64,000 nucleotides of DNA from Ectobius pallidus (lineage: Eukaryota > Arthropoda > Insecta > Blattodea > Ectobiidae), in contig CAXKWD010000003.1 of NCBI GenBank assembly GCA_964059195.1, positions 16,102,606-16,166,605 of the forward strand, given 5' to 3'. The position numbers and the translations under genes were made by a program. How positions within the stretch are numbered: the first letter of the stretch is position 1; each line of letters begins with the position of its first letter. A model generated the notes under the pieces. The model was given only the letters and a program-made list of their open reading frames with translations, was not told the origin of the DNA and did no database searches. Below are positions 44,335 to 56,070 of the stretch, one piece after another.

Positions 44335-45300
44335 CTTAAGTCCATATATTAAGTGCCAGAGATTGTGTGGGGATCGAGAAAATGTCCGCCCGTCTGTCTG
44401 TCCGTGTGTCTGTACGCGCGATAATTCAAATAGGCTACGCTCTATCGAATTTTCATGAAACTTGGTATAAGCATTTTTGCACGACTTAACTAATTAGTGG
44501 TACTTACGAATATTGTTGCCGTGGATCGTAAGTTGACATTCCCGCACGCAATCTTGTTGCTATGGAAACAAAACAAATTTCCATGAGGTAAGAATTTACT
44601 TACGCCACACATCATAATACAAGCCTTTAAGGACAAGGCCCTCCAGGACAAATATTCGGTTCCCATAACAACAAACACATGCGAATCACTTTCTGAAATA
44701 GCCTAAACATCTATCTTCAATAATGTATATACATAGGCTAATCTTTTCAGGTAATATCTCAATTAATATAATTGAATTGATATAAATAATCATCGTGCAA
44801 AAAATAGCATGCAATACTCGTGCCATAGGCGCATAACGGATCTCGGAAAAACTCTTTCCTCGATCCGTATGCATCGCTTACGGCACTTGTGTCGGAATAT
44901 ACAATTATAACGTCCATGGGAAGAAGAATATTGATATTGGACCACATCGGTTGACCGGTACCGAAGTATTGCCCAATTTAGTGCCTATTTTATGGTAATA
45001 TACTAGAAAGAAGTTGTCAAATGCAAATCAGTTCTCATGACAACATATTGTTTTAAAGTGTTCACATACGGCTTTGGAAGTTGCAATACAGATAGCTTTG
45101 ACAAATAACACTACCCACATATTCCTTCACATATGCTAGACCTTTGTTCTTCCGTAAGCCCGGCTTAATGAATCGATCTGGAGCTTAACTCAGAAACCGA
45201 TTAAAAAAAAATATTATTTTCTGCATATTATAATTTCAATTATCACTGATTAAACAAAGGCATTCTGGCATTTTGTTATATCAGTTTACATGATTTTATT
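44335..45300 (+). repeat. Dispersed repeat D, split by element K
   Basis: D head and GTCTGTCC block run to 44476. D continues from about 44,907 (ATAACGTCCATGGGAAGAAG) to about 45,300. Confidence 0.8.
44477..44897 (+). mobile_element. Element K, copy 4 (inserted in D)
   Basis: Starts TTGCACGACTTAACTA and ends CTTACGGCACTTGTGTCGGAA. D sequence is restored on removal apart from a duplicated TATA-CATT-like stretch, a possible imperfect target duplication of about 10 bp. Confidence 0.8.
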
Positions 45301-45327
45301 TTTAATGGATCTTATGTAGGATGAAAT

Positions 45328-45495
45328 AGACAGGATGATTCATGGTATGTAAATATCCAATTCGGCATTTGCCTTTGCGACTGGGGAAACCATGGAAAAT
45401 AAATGCATGTCAAATTGGCCGGCCACGGGATATGAACCTGGGATCTCCCGAATGCGAGTCCAATACGTTACCATCTCGGCCACCTCGCCTGGTAA
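45328..45495 (-). mobile_element. SINE family 1, 3'-truncated
   Basis: The minus strand reads the tRNA-like head ACCAGGCGAGGTGGCCGAGA and B box GGTTCATATCC, then stops before the tail. Confidence 0.8.
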
Positions 45496-45630
45496 AGGAG
45501 TTTTTATCGATTTTTTTAAAAAGGTATAATGATGCAGACCTACCGTTATTAAGTTGTGTTATATTTAGAAGGTCGTTGTCAATCCTTTTTACTTTTAATA
45601 GGCTATATAAATAACTAATACTGTAGAAGA

Positions 45631-45830
45631 CTAGCTTAAAAGGCCCGGCGTCGCCCGGGTTTTGTATTTTGTAATTCGAAATTAACTTATGAAGGACTTT
45701 CGATTTTGAAATTCTAGGTCCTTATATAGATATTTATAATCATAAATAGGAAGAAAGACTTATCACACTCAAACTATTCCCTCAGAAAACGCTTGATATA
45801 GCTTTTTATGGCTCATAGAGTATGTAGAAT
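45631..45830 (-). mobile_element. 3' end of a second Helitron family
   Basis: The minus strand ends AAACCCGGGCGACGCCGGGC..AAGCTAG before T, a hairpin plus CTAG. The body matches the end of 52743-53770. 45,831-46,330 is A/T-rich spacer. Confidence 0.75.
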
Positions 45831-46340
45831 TTTGTATCCCATCGCTTGTACACACCAAGCTCTTAAGTTTGACTACTATTATTTTGTGACATTTTTAGAA
45901 AGGAGCACGTTGGTTTGAGTGCTCTAATTTATCATGAATAAATGATTAGCCGTTAAATAGCACGTAAAATATTCAACAATGTAAAAGTGCAGATTTTTAT
46001 TTTTGACCTATTTACATCATTGGTTACACAAAATGGATTTACTGTATTTTTTCTCAGTGATTTGAAACTTAACTTTCGCAGTCAGAGTGACGGCTGCAAT
46101 ATTTAAATAATGAAATGGAGTTATAGTTCAATATTCTACTTTAATTTTTGTTGACAATAAACATGTTCAATTATTATTTATTTTTTTAATCAATATAGCA
46201 ACCTGTATTTTCAGAAAGACAATAAAATAAAATAAATATATTATTAGCAAAATTAAAAGTATCTACGCCTATTTCCAGGCAAGGAAATTTACTTTTAAGA
46301 AAGCAAATTTATGGACGCGACAATCAATAACAGAAATGAG

Positions 46341-46791
46341 TAGGGTGCGGATTTCTATGACCTAAAAATTAGGATATATGCATGCATTTATGACCTGAAA
46401 AACATTAAAATATGACCAAAAATGTTGAAAATATGACTTTACCATTTACACATTGTGTATATTTGTTTTAAGTTTCATTATAATTCATTTTATTAAAATA
46501 TGTCAATTATTTAAAATATCTGTAAAATCTCAAAAAGTATCATTATAATGCAAAATTTACAAAATATGATATGAAACTTCAAAATTTATTTAATATGCAC
46601 ACAAATTTGCCGAAAATATGACCTAAATGTGCATATTCATACTAAATATGCTACAATAGTTTAAAATTTCCTATATCCGTTCCATTTTCACCAGGATGCT
46701 TGGAATCGGGTTTAAATTAGTCGGAAACCTGAAATAATGCAAAGGGGAAAAATATGACATGTCATAGAAATCCGCTCCCTAGAAATGAGTA
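46341..46791. mobile_element. hAT-like GGATTT-family element (451 bp)
   Basis: Exact 8-bp duplication GAAATGAG (46333-46340, 46792-46799). Ends TAGGGTGCGGATTTCTATGA and, inverted, TAGGGAGCGGATTTCTATGA. This is the cleanest copy of the family. Confidence 0.95.
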
Positions 46792-46832
46792 TTAAAAAGT
46801 CGTTCGTTATTATGAAAAATCTGTCTAAAAAG

Positions 46833-47255
46833 TCTCTCTATACATAAGAGGCTTTGTCCTGACTGAATGACAGAGAATCAACGTAAAGCCTAAACTATAA
46901 TAGGTAGAGACTAATTTTGACAGTACCTTCGTCTCATAATTTAAGTGCTCATGAAGAAAGGATTTTGAATAGGCTACATATTTTTTTTTAAATTTTAAAT
47001 GACAAAATCAAATGTCTTTGAGAATACTTAATACCTTTTTACACAGAATTATCAAATTCCATATATAGTTCTCACGACGACAGTGTATTGTTGGCAGTGT
47101 TCACAGGTAGCTTTGGAAATAAATGATACGGGACTTTGACGAATTAGTGAAGCTATCAATATAATTAACTGGTGTAAATAAATATTGAAATACACTAAAA
47201 TAATACACAATACGATTCAGTCACATAACTTTCTCAACCCTGGACATAGAGAAAA
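46833..47255 (+). mobile_element. Helitron copy, 3' end missing
   Basis: Starts TCTCTATACATAAGAGGCTT. The body matches 17484 and then 7798-8496. No CTAG hairpin end is seen. Confidence 0.7.
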
Positions 47256-47257
47256 TC

Positions 47258-47418
47258 TTATGAATAAACTAGTATTTTCATACACATTTTTGGTCTTTTT
47301 TTCTTCTTTCTTTCTTTCTTTCTTTTTTTTTTTTTTTAGATTTTTGGCCATTATTTTGTATTTTTACAGTCTTTATAGCTCATTTTTAAAGTATTTTTTA
47401 GGAGTCTAAATCCGGACA
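47258..47418. mobile_element. Right-end fragment of a GGATTT-family element
   Basis: AATAAACTAGTATTTTCATA..TTTATAGCTCATTTTTAAAG..CTAAATCCGGAC parallels 49653-49790. A TTTC run lies inside. 47,419-48,020 is otherwise featureless. Confidence 0.65.
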
Positions 47419-48052
47419 TTATGAGCATTATTGCTCTTTGGGGTCTTTATTGATAAATAAATATGAATAAATAAATGTTTAATACTTCGCATTGAATTTT
47501 CAGGTCGAACACAATATTTCCTCTATAGTAGGCATACCTACGGTATGGTTAGAGAAATTAAAAAATATAATTACTCTATGATGATACAAGCAGCAGACAT
47601 TTCCCGCACAAACAGCTTTGATATTCGTGTTACTGTAGGCAGATGTTATAGTTAGGCCTGATTTTTATTTATGTCCCCATTGAGGGATGATGCGGCATTT
47701 CAAACGTCCCTCCCGGGAATAGAACCAAGCGCTCGCCTGTCAAAACCATATGCGATGATTCCCTGTAGATATGACGGCTGAATTAACTCAGTCGAGCTTC
47801 TGGATTTGAACCCTAATACACCAGACTATGAAGGACGTGCAAGAATTGCATTCTCTCCTGAATCATATGTCATGGATCTCTTTGTTGTTGACAAATGGAA
47901 TAGTAACGTCGATAATATCAAACAGCTGACATACATTACTACAGCAACACCATGCGAGATTTTTGCACTTCCCCCCTTTTTGACAAAAGTCTGAAAAACA
48001 GGAATTTAGCGAAATAATTACCAGGGCCCGGATTTTGATGACATGTCATCTT

Positions 48053-48732
48053 CATGGGCGTACGGTGAAATTTTGTTTCGGGAGGGGTTCAATGTAAAGT
48101 CGTCTCAACTCCATGCCCATGCGCACATTGAGAATTATTACTTTTTTAATTACTAAACAGTTGTATTGTGATAATTAATACACTGTCATAAATTAATATG
48201 CAGCTCAGTCTTTGTTTTTCTTGAGATTTCTATCCATTTCTCGTTTAAGCTAGAGTCTATAAATAAAAACTTCCTCTTAAAAAATTATCATAATACTGTA
48301 TGGTGCATAAGGCACGTTTTTAAAGTCATATGTAATTCCACCGGTGGAAAAGCCCGATTAATGCCGATTACTTCATGATAATTTTGTGATGAGCTCGTGA
48401 TTACTGTTGGCTTTACAAACAGGTTGATGGATTTCGGCGGGAGTAGGCTATTCGAGTTGTCGTTTGACAGATTCCAAAGGGATTTTTTTCTTTACTAGTA
48501 AGAATTATATCACTATTATTAAGCTGAAAAACTATCAACCCCTCGAGGTTTTGAAATTAGAATCTTAAATAAATTAGATAAATCTTAAATAATGCTTTGA
48601 TGTGTACGAAATATGTAACAACCGAATCAGAGTTTTTTTTTAATTTCGTTCAATGATTTATAATCTTCAAAATATTGCAGATATTTCGGGAGAGGTTTCA
48701 ACCCCCTGAACCCCCCTTACCGTACGCCCATG
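48053..48732. mobile_element. hAT-like element (CATGGGCGTACGG ends), nested
   Basis: Exact 8-bp duplication GTCATCTT (48045-48052, 48733-48740). Ends CATGGGCGTACGGTGAAAT and, inverted, CATGGGCGTACGGTAAGGG. It lies only 31 bp from the end of its host element. Confidence 0.9.
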
Positions 48733-48977
48733 GTCATCTTCTAACTGGAACATGATGATCGTTGCCCACTAGTGCAGACATTCTTTTCACGACTCTTAGA
48801 TTATAAAAATGGTAGTTTTTAGGGTCATTTTTCGTCATTTTTCCAAGTTTTTATTTTTAGGTCATATAAAAAAAATTAAATATCGTTATTTGGTCATTTT
48901 GGACAAGTTATGGTCTTTTTCCCCATTTAATATATTTATGCCATTCTCAAAATTTGAAGTCATTATTTCCTTATTTT

Positions 48978-49426
48978 CGCTGTAGCTCAGGGGATGCGTT
49001 CAATCCTCTCACGCAGCGGGCCCGGGTTCGATTCCTGGTCGGGACAATTACCTAGGTGAGGTTTTTTCCGGGGTTTTCCCTCACCTATCACAAATGTCAG
49101 GTAACTTTAGGCCCTTGTGGTCCCCGGATATCATCTGGCCGTCAATATCATCTTCATCCCATCCTCACCTTGTTCTGACTTGTGAGTGAGTGTGTGTATG
49201 TGTGAATGGTGTGTGTGTATCGTCCTATGTGTTCGTGTTGTCTCGGAGGTGGCCCCGCGTTGGGCTGATCACTCATCCGGGGAGGCCCTCCATGTCCTTC
49301 TCTGGTCAAAAAAAGTATGTATGTGATCCAAAGACAGGTCGCGGCCCTGTAAGGCCCGGACGGCTTGGGTCGCTTAAATCCTAAAAAGGGAGAGGTGAAA
49401 CTACGACCAAGAAAGAAGAAGAAAGA
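48978..49426 (+). mobile_element. SINE family 2, nested, with 13-bp TSD
   Basis: Target duplication ATTTCCTTATTTT is exact (48965-48977, 49427-49439). The head CGCTGTAGCTCAGGGGATGC is slightly shortened at the 5' end. The tail is GAAAG-rich. Confidence 0.95.
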
Positions 49427-49989
49427 ATTTCCTTATTTTGTGTAGTTTCTTGCATTGTATAGAGTATTTGTATATTTACTTACAATGAATATTATCGGAA
49501 CCCTAAATAAGCATAAAAATATCTTGTTACAATTTTAATTTGGATACAGAAAGACGGTGTTTGTTGTTTGCATTTAACCGTAAGTAATTAATCAATTACA
49601 AGCCTTCATAATTGGGCCAACAACATAAATGTCGAATAGATACAAATTTGATGAATAAACTAGTACTTTCATACAAATTTTTGGGTAATTTTTGTTAGTT
49701 TTCGGGTAATTTTTTGTATTTTTGTAGTATTTTTTGTATTTTATTTTTATAGCTCATATTTTAAGTGTTTTTATTTAATCAAAATCCGGGCCCTGGTAAT
49801 TAGGTTCACCCTTATAAAGTCGTTTCTAATCACATTACAATACATATTTCCACCCTGGATACCAATACGTAAAATTTTGTTATACCACAACAAGAAATTT
49901 ATTCTTGTATTACATACGCATATTAATTACCGGGGAAGTGAAGGCATATATTGTTAATAATAATATAAACATGTCTACATTCAGCTTAA

Positions 49990-50275
49990 TATCGTAGTGT
50001 TTGGGGCGTTGCGCTACAAACCGGAAGATCGCGGGTTCGATTCCCGATGAGGTCGTTGGAGTTTTTCAATTGGCCTAATCCTTCTGATGGCACTATGGCC
50101 CTGGTGTCGACTCAGCCTCTATCAGATATGAGTACCAGGAGAAATCCTGGGGGTGAAGGCGGCCGATGCGTAAGGCTGATAACCTTACCACCTTCATGTT
50201 CCGAATGTCCAAAATTTAGGAGCCTCAACCTCCTGGAACCCTCTGGGCCTCCATAATCTGTGTAGGGATCACTTT
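49990..50275 (+). mobile_element. SINE family 3 (tRNA-headed)
   Basis: B-box region TCGCGGGTTCGATTCCCGAT. The body has GTTGGAGTTTTTCAATTGGC and AAGGCTGATAACCTTACCAC, shared with 57565 and 43008. Confidence 0.85.
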
Positions 50276-50404
50276 ACTTTCTTACGTTCTGTTTAACATA
50301 AACATGTTTCCATAATCCTAGTATAAGGGTACATTTCCATTATTAGATTGCATCATTTTCGAAATTAATAAAAATAATCATGTAAATATTTAACTTACTG
50401 CAAG

Positions 50405-51480
50405 CAGTGTGTAATGTATATAAACTTACTTTCTTACTAAATTCCAAAGGAATATGATCTATTTTATGGAACCCGGAGGTTCATTGTCGCGATTATCCGA
50501 GCCCGTCATTCAACCCTATTCTGTGCTAACTCCATCCAACCATACCTCTAAAATCCTACCTCTCTTAAATCTATCCTAACATTGTCCTCCCACCTATGTC
50601 TAAGTCTTCCAAGTGGTCTTTTTCTTCGCGTCTCCCATTTAATACTTTTGAGATATGTCTTGTCCACCGCTGTGGCTCAGGGGATGCGTCCAATCCTCTC
50701 ACGCAGCGGGCCCGGGTTCGATTCCTGGTCGGGACAAGTTACCTAGGTGAGGTTTTTTCCGGGGTTTTCCCTCACCTTTGAGACAAATGTCAGGTAACTT
50801 TAGGCCCTTGTGGTCCCCGGATATCATCTGGCCGTCATTATCATCTTCATCCTCATCCTCGCCTTGTTCTGAGTGAGTGTGTGTGTGAATGGTGTGTATC
50901 GTCCTATGTGTTCGTGTTGTCTCGGAGGTGGCCCCGGCATTGGGCTGATCACTCATCCGGGGAGGCCCTCCATGTCCTTGTCTGGTCAAAAAAGTATGTA
51001 TGTGATCCAAAGGTAATCCCTCTCCCGACAGGTCGCGGCCCTGTACGGCCCGGGCGGCTTGGGTCGCTTAAATCCTAAAAGGGAGAGGTAAAACTACGAA
51101 AAAGAAAGAAAGAAAGAAAGAGATATGTCTTTCTCCCCCATGTCCAGCCCATTTCATCCTCCGTGATTTAATTACCCTTAATATATCCGGTGACCAGTAC
51201 AGGTTATGAAGCTCGTCGTTAAGCAGTTTTCTCCAGTCCCCATTTTCATCTCTCTTATGCCCAAATATTTTCCTAAGCACCCTGTCTTTTTAAATACTCT
51301 CAGATTATGTTCTTCCCGAAGCGTAAGCGACCCTTTGAAAAAGGTATGCGCGCCTTCACCCTCTCATTTAACTTCTTGTACTGCTACTACATCTAAACTC
51401 TATTTCTCCAATTCTCTAGTTACCGATTTAAGTGCCCCAGGCCTATACAAACTCTTAACATTCCACGTTTCAAATCTATA
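50405..51480 (-). mobile_element. Non-LTR retrotransposon 3' fragment, split by a SINE
   Basis: Minus-strand text LRKIFGHKRDENGDWRKLL, NDELHNLYWSPDILRVIKSR and RMKWAGH (51280-51120), then the tail at 50,661-50,405. Same family as 25505. The interruption is the SINE at 50662-51119. Confidence 0.9.
50662..51119 (+). mobile_element. SINE family 2, full-length, 12-bp TSD in the LINE
   Basis: Target duplication GAGATATGTCTT is exact (50650-50661, 51120-51131). Head GTCCACCGCTGTGGCTCAGG, B box GGGTTCGATTCC, and an (AAAG)n tail. Confidence 0.95.
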
Positions 51481-51484
51481 ATTC

Positions 51485-52195
51485 CTACTATTTTTAGACT
51501 CCTTCAGCGTAGTCTGTTACTCCATTAGCCTATGAGTGGTTCAATGATTCACAGTTACGTATTATTTTTTGAATAAATATTTTTAATTCTGTTTTGTAGT
51601 GTATTATCTTATATATGAATAAATAACCTTCATTTAATTCCTTCGGCTACTGTTATCAATCGGTTAATATTATCAGATTAGCGGCATCCTGAAGTGATCA
51701 CAATAAGCGGCGTGCACTGTATAAGGAAAATATTCCTCAAGCGTAGTTTTCCACAAGTCTAGACTTTTTGTAGCCAGTAGAGTAGGGCATTGTTACAATT
51801 GATTGTTGTTTGTAGTATCTATTGTCCTTGTTGCTTACATGGATATCTGTGTCGGATGAATTTGTCTCCCACCCCTAGCATGGGGATGATAGATGACATC
51901 AGCATCCTCCAGCACAGCTGCTGTGGATACAGACCCGCTCTCTCCACCTGACATTCGCAGTAAGAATCTCTTGAGACTGTATTACAAACTCCTATAGTTC
52001 AGTATAGAGACCAGAAAATGTAATCGCTTACCTAGTAGGGATGATTTTCTTTAGTTACAATTCTATCTGGATTCGAATCAAATCTCCAACTCATTCGGTT
52101 GTAAGCCCGAGAAGCATTAACACAAGTTACTCTACGTTCACTTGTTACTTGAATTACATTATAAATAACAACAACAAATATTATCTTCTTTTAAT
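51485..52195. other. Spacer with no recognised gene
   Basis: No coherent exon or repeat. A less A/T-rich patch lies at 51,840-51,980. Confidence 0.4.
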
Positions 52196-52198
52196 ATA

Positions 52199-52740
52199 CA
52201 GGGTGTTAATAAATAACACCAAAATATTTTACCTGTGTATAGAGGGGACATAGACAAGCAACTTTTATTAAAAGATTTTCGCTCTACGACATAAAATGTT
52301 TATTCTACAGGACATTAAAGTCATTGCAATTTGGTGCTCATAAGTCAATAATGAAGAGAAATAGGGTTAAAATGTTCATTAAATTCTCTTCATGCCTTCT
52401 TAGTGATCGATAAAAACCTGAGTCTTCATCATTCGTCTACAGCTATATCATAATTTAGTGTTTCCATAATCTGCATAATTTACAGACTAATCACATGACT
52501 GGTCGCCACTGCATTATTCTTTCTTTATTCCTAACTACTGACTACAATGTTAACAACGAAGTTCCTTTGTTTTGCATCTTTTTCTAATGTTAGAAGTCAG
52601 TGGCGGCCATGCTCTGGAAGATTTTATACTGTAACAGGAAAAATTGAATCCATAGAGGAAAAATCTCCTAATAAAAGTTGATTGTCTATGTCCCCTCTAT
52701 ACACAGGTAAAATAGTTCAGTGTTATTCATCAACAGCCTG
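52199..52740. mobile_element. MITE-G copy (542 bp)
   Basis: Ends CAGGGTGTTAATAAATAACA and, inverted, CAGGCTGTTGATGAATAACA; TA on both sides. Confidence 0.85.
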
Positions 52741-52742
52741 TA

Positions 52743-53770
52743 TAAAATCGAAAGTGTGCGTATGTGGGAATGTGTGTTCCCTATACAAATCTACATTTCT
52801 TGATCTACACGAAATTTTGCACACATACCCAGTTAAGCCCCGAAAGTAACGCGGTCAGCATTAAAATTTTTCAAAATTTATATAATTTCTGAGAATATTA
52901 TACTGAATTCATTAAATCCAATTCAGTTGTCATGACAACAGTGTATTGTTTACAGTTTTCATATAGGGCTTTGGGAGCTAAATAATACTGGGCTTCAACA
53001 AATTCTGATGCTATCGATGTAATACATTGGTGAAAATAATTAATGAAGAATGAAATCCACGAAAATAAAGCACAATGTGAAGCAGCCACATAACTTTTTC
53101 TACCCTCGACATGGAAAATATCATTTTCTGACTTCACATTTTGATGTAGATGTAGAATAAGAGGCTGTATTGCAATCCAGCCTGAGTGTGTGCCAACGAC
53201 TGGCCTATGCTATAGCAGAAGTCGTTAAAAAATCTTATAGACCGGTACGTTATTCATAGCTGTAGGTTTTGTATTAGTTGAAAAATAGGGATGCTTATCA
53301 TATGCCCTAAGCATTTAAAAGAAGACAAAACAGGATGGAACATTGTCAGTCCTATGCCCGTAGTATATTATATCCCAGGTTTTTGGGGAGGAAAGTATGA
53401 AAGTGATATTTAATTTCTTTTTATTTCAGCCTCGAAACGGATGTGTGGTAACATGAGAATGAGAAATAAAATATTCCGTAAATACAATCTTATGTAACCG
53501 GAATTTCTGTTTCTTCTTATTTCAATCCCTCCCAGGCATGATGTGTAGAAGCAACGGAATGCAATATTCGACATCCTCTATGAACCATAAAAAGCTATAT
53601 CAAGCGTTTTCTGAGGGAATAGTTTGAGTTTCATCAGTCGTTCTTCATAATTTCAAGTTCTAAATACATATTATACAAGGACCTAGAGTTTGAAAATCGA
53701 AAGTCCTTCACAAGTTAATTTCAAATTTAGAAAACACAAAACCCGGGCGACACCGGGCCTTTTAAGCTAG
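52743..53770 (+). mobile_element. Helitron, second family (about 1 kb)
   Basis: The 5' side is close to ATAAAATCGAAAGTGTGCGT at the MITE border. The 3' end is AAACCCGGGCGACACCGGGC..AAGCTAG before T, a hairpin plus CTAG. Part of the body is shared with 46833-47255. No Rep/helicase coding is seen. The exact 5' end is uncertain. Confidence 0.75.
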
Positions 53771-53796
53771 TCATATTACAAATAACAAAATATATA

Positions 53797-54341
53797 CAGG
53801 GTGTTAATGAATGACACCGAAATATTTCATCTGTGCTTAGAGGGGACATAGACAAGCAACTTTTATTAGGAGATTTTTGCTCTATGGATTCAATTTTTCC
53901 TGTTACAGCATAAAATCTCCCTGGGCATGGCCGCCACTGACTTCTAACATTAGAAAAAAATGCAAAACAAAGGAACTTCGTTGTTAACACTGTAACCAGT
54001 AGTTATGAATAAAAAAAAAATACTAATGCAGTGGTGGCCAGTCATGTGATTAGTCTGTAAATTTTGCAGATTATGAAAACTCTAAATTATGATATAGCTG
54101 TGGATGAATTATTAAGAATCAGTATTTTAACGATCATTAAGAAGGCATGAAGTAAATTTAATAAAAATTGTAACGCTATATCGCGTAATTACTGACTTAT
54201 GAGTACCAAATTATAATGACTTTAATGCCCTGTAGCATACACATTTTACGTCATAGAGCAAAAATCTCCTAATAAAAGTTGCTTGTCTATGTCCTCTCTA
54301 CATACAGGTAAAATATTTCGGTGTTATTCATTAACAACCTG
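53797..54341. mobile_element. MITE-G copy (545 bp)
   Basis: Ends CAGGGTGTTAATGAATGACA and, inverted, CAGGTTGTTAATGAATAACA; TA flanks. Confidence 0.85.
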
Positions 54342-54344
54342 TAT

Positions 54345-55080
54345 ATTATAAGTTTTATAAACTGCATTACAAAACTTACACATTTTAGTGAATTAGAAAC
54401 TAATGAAGTGAAAAGTCTATTTAATGTTATGCAATCAGTTCCAAAAATATTGGGCTATAAAATAAATTATTTAGTGGAATATCAACCGAAATTGAAGAAG
54501 CTTCATTTCATGAAAACATCAGTCCTCTAGTAATAGCACGTTGAAGTTCTGATTTCCAGCAATCCACTTGAACAATAAAAGGACTAATACATGAAGGTAA
54601 AAATGTAGATAGAAGTACTATGAGCAGAGTCGCGAAGGGAGAGGGAAAAGAGCGGATTTAATTAAAACGGAGTGTGTGACCTTGTGACCTTTTGACCGAT
54701 CACAGCCTCCTATTATTCAAGACAATGTAATTGAACTCCAAACAATTCCCGTTCGGCTTTAGTGTTGTTAATATTGTGAGTGCTGTTGGGTATTTCTCGG
54801 AATGGCTTGCTATCAGTACAATTGAAAACTCGCAGAAATCTCTATACCTATACAAATTTACTTACGCTCTATTCTATGCCTCTTTGTCGTCATGGGGTGC
54901 ACTATATTAGTTATTTAACTCATCCCAGACGTAACAGACTATGCTTTACAATCTTAAACCTTTCAATACCGATGTATATTAATTCTATTATTCATCTAGT
55001 GATGTCAGCTAGTTTATAAGTTTCAAATCGTAGAAGAAAATTTCCTTAGAAAACCGTATATTTCCGCAGATATCGTCTTA
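54345..55080. other. Spacer; one unassigned frame
   Basis: A 54321-54530 frame with ordinary composition has no family resemblance and begins inside the MITE end, so I do not call it a gene. Confidence 0.35.
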
Positions 55081-55084
55081 TTTA

Positions 55085-55375
55085 AAACTCCAAGGCGCTA
55101 CATCCTCGAAGGGAGAAGGCATACCACCTACCACCCGACCGCTGCGTTACCTAGCATAGGAAGATGGCAGGTTTGGGGGCACGTGGTCAGCATGCCGATA
55201 CCCACGGCCGTTAATGGCGGTTTCCATGACCGGAGCCGCTACTTCTCTATCAAGTAGCTCCTCAATTTGAATCACGAGGCTGAGTGCACCCCGTTCCAGA
55301 CATTCCTACTTCAGAAAAATCCGAGGAGATACCGGGGAACGAACCCGGGCCGACGGATCTGTATTCAGCGACGCT
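55085..55375 (-). mobile_element. SINE family 5, head truncated
   Basis: Matches 13965-14279; the minus strand shows the B box GGGTTCGTTCC. ATCGTCTTAT (55,075) and ATAAGACGAT (55,380) form an inverted pair around it. Confidence 0.8.
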
Positions 55376-55890
55376 TAGATAAGACGATAGCTGAATCATA
55401 AAAAAAGGCCCCCAAAATCCGGGATCGTCTTATAGGACAGATACAATAAATAGACTGAAATTTATATAAGTTAAAACCATTATAAAATTATGTATTCTGA
55501 TGTAAAAATTGTATTATCTTGATATAGGCCTATTAAGATGTTAGGTGCCATTTTCGGGCAAATGTAAAACCCAAAATAACGCAAATTTCGTAAATAAAAC
55601 CACAAACACCATAATCCGCGAAATGAAACATATTTTTTGTTTTTTCCCCTATATACTGGTACATTATCACATGGCTCACGCACAATGCTTTTATCGTTCT
55701 CTTCCATTGTGATGCGATTGTGCTAAGTGACGCCATTTTGAAAAAAAGAATATCGAGGAAGCTTTGTTCTGCTAAGCCAACGGTCTTTTTAACTTACTGC
55801 AGTTATTTTGCTCTAACTTCTACTACCCACCCTATGGATTATAATAGTGCGATAGTTGGCAACATTTTTAAATTAATCATTTATAAATAT
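55376..55890 (+). repeat. Repeat L, uninterrupted copy
   Basis: Inverted relative to 32760-34260 and lacking both K insertions, so it serves as an empty-site reference. It has ATAAGACGATAGCTGAATCA at one end and TATAATAGTGCGATAGTTGG near the other. Confidence 0.85.
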
Positions 55891-55904
55891 AATTTAAGAA
55901 TAGG

Positions 55905-56065
55905 AATGTGACAGGCCCATGTCAGTATATTTACTGGCACGTAAAAGAACTCCCGCGGGGAAAAATTCCGGCACACCGGCGATGGTTACAGACCTAAGTT
56001 GCAGTACATCCACGTCGTTAAATAACCATTTACCAACCAACCAAGAACAGGAAATCTTGTAGGTT
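55905..56065 (-). repeat. Common insect repeat fragment
   Basis: TTTACTGGCACGTAAAAGAA, AAATTCCGGCACACCGGCGA and ACGTCGTTAAATAACC resemble a retroposon 3' body I recall from insect genomes. Identification is from memory. Confidence 0.5.
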
Positions 56066-56070
56066 TTCAT

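Larger units (their letters stand above)
48022..49795. mobile_element. hAT-like GGATTT-family element with two nested insertions
   Basis: Ends CAGGGCCCGGATTTTGATGA and, inverted, CAGGGCCCGGATTTTGATTA. Flanks ATAATTAC and GTAATTAG match at six of eight positions. It contains the element at 48053 and the SINE at 48978. Confidence 0.85.

Noticed and set aside
50880..51080. Conserved-looking frame repeated at 13410, 49190 and 50881 (CVSSYVFVLSRRW)
   Set aside because: It is shared because all three are SINE-2 copies, not because of coding.
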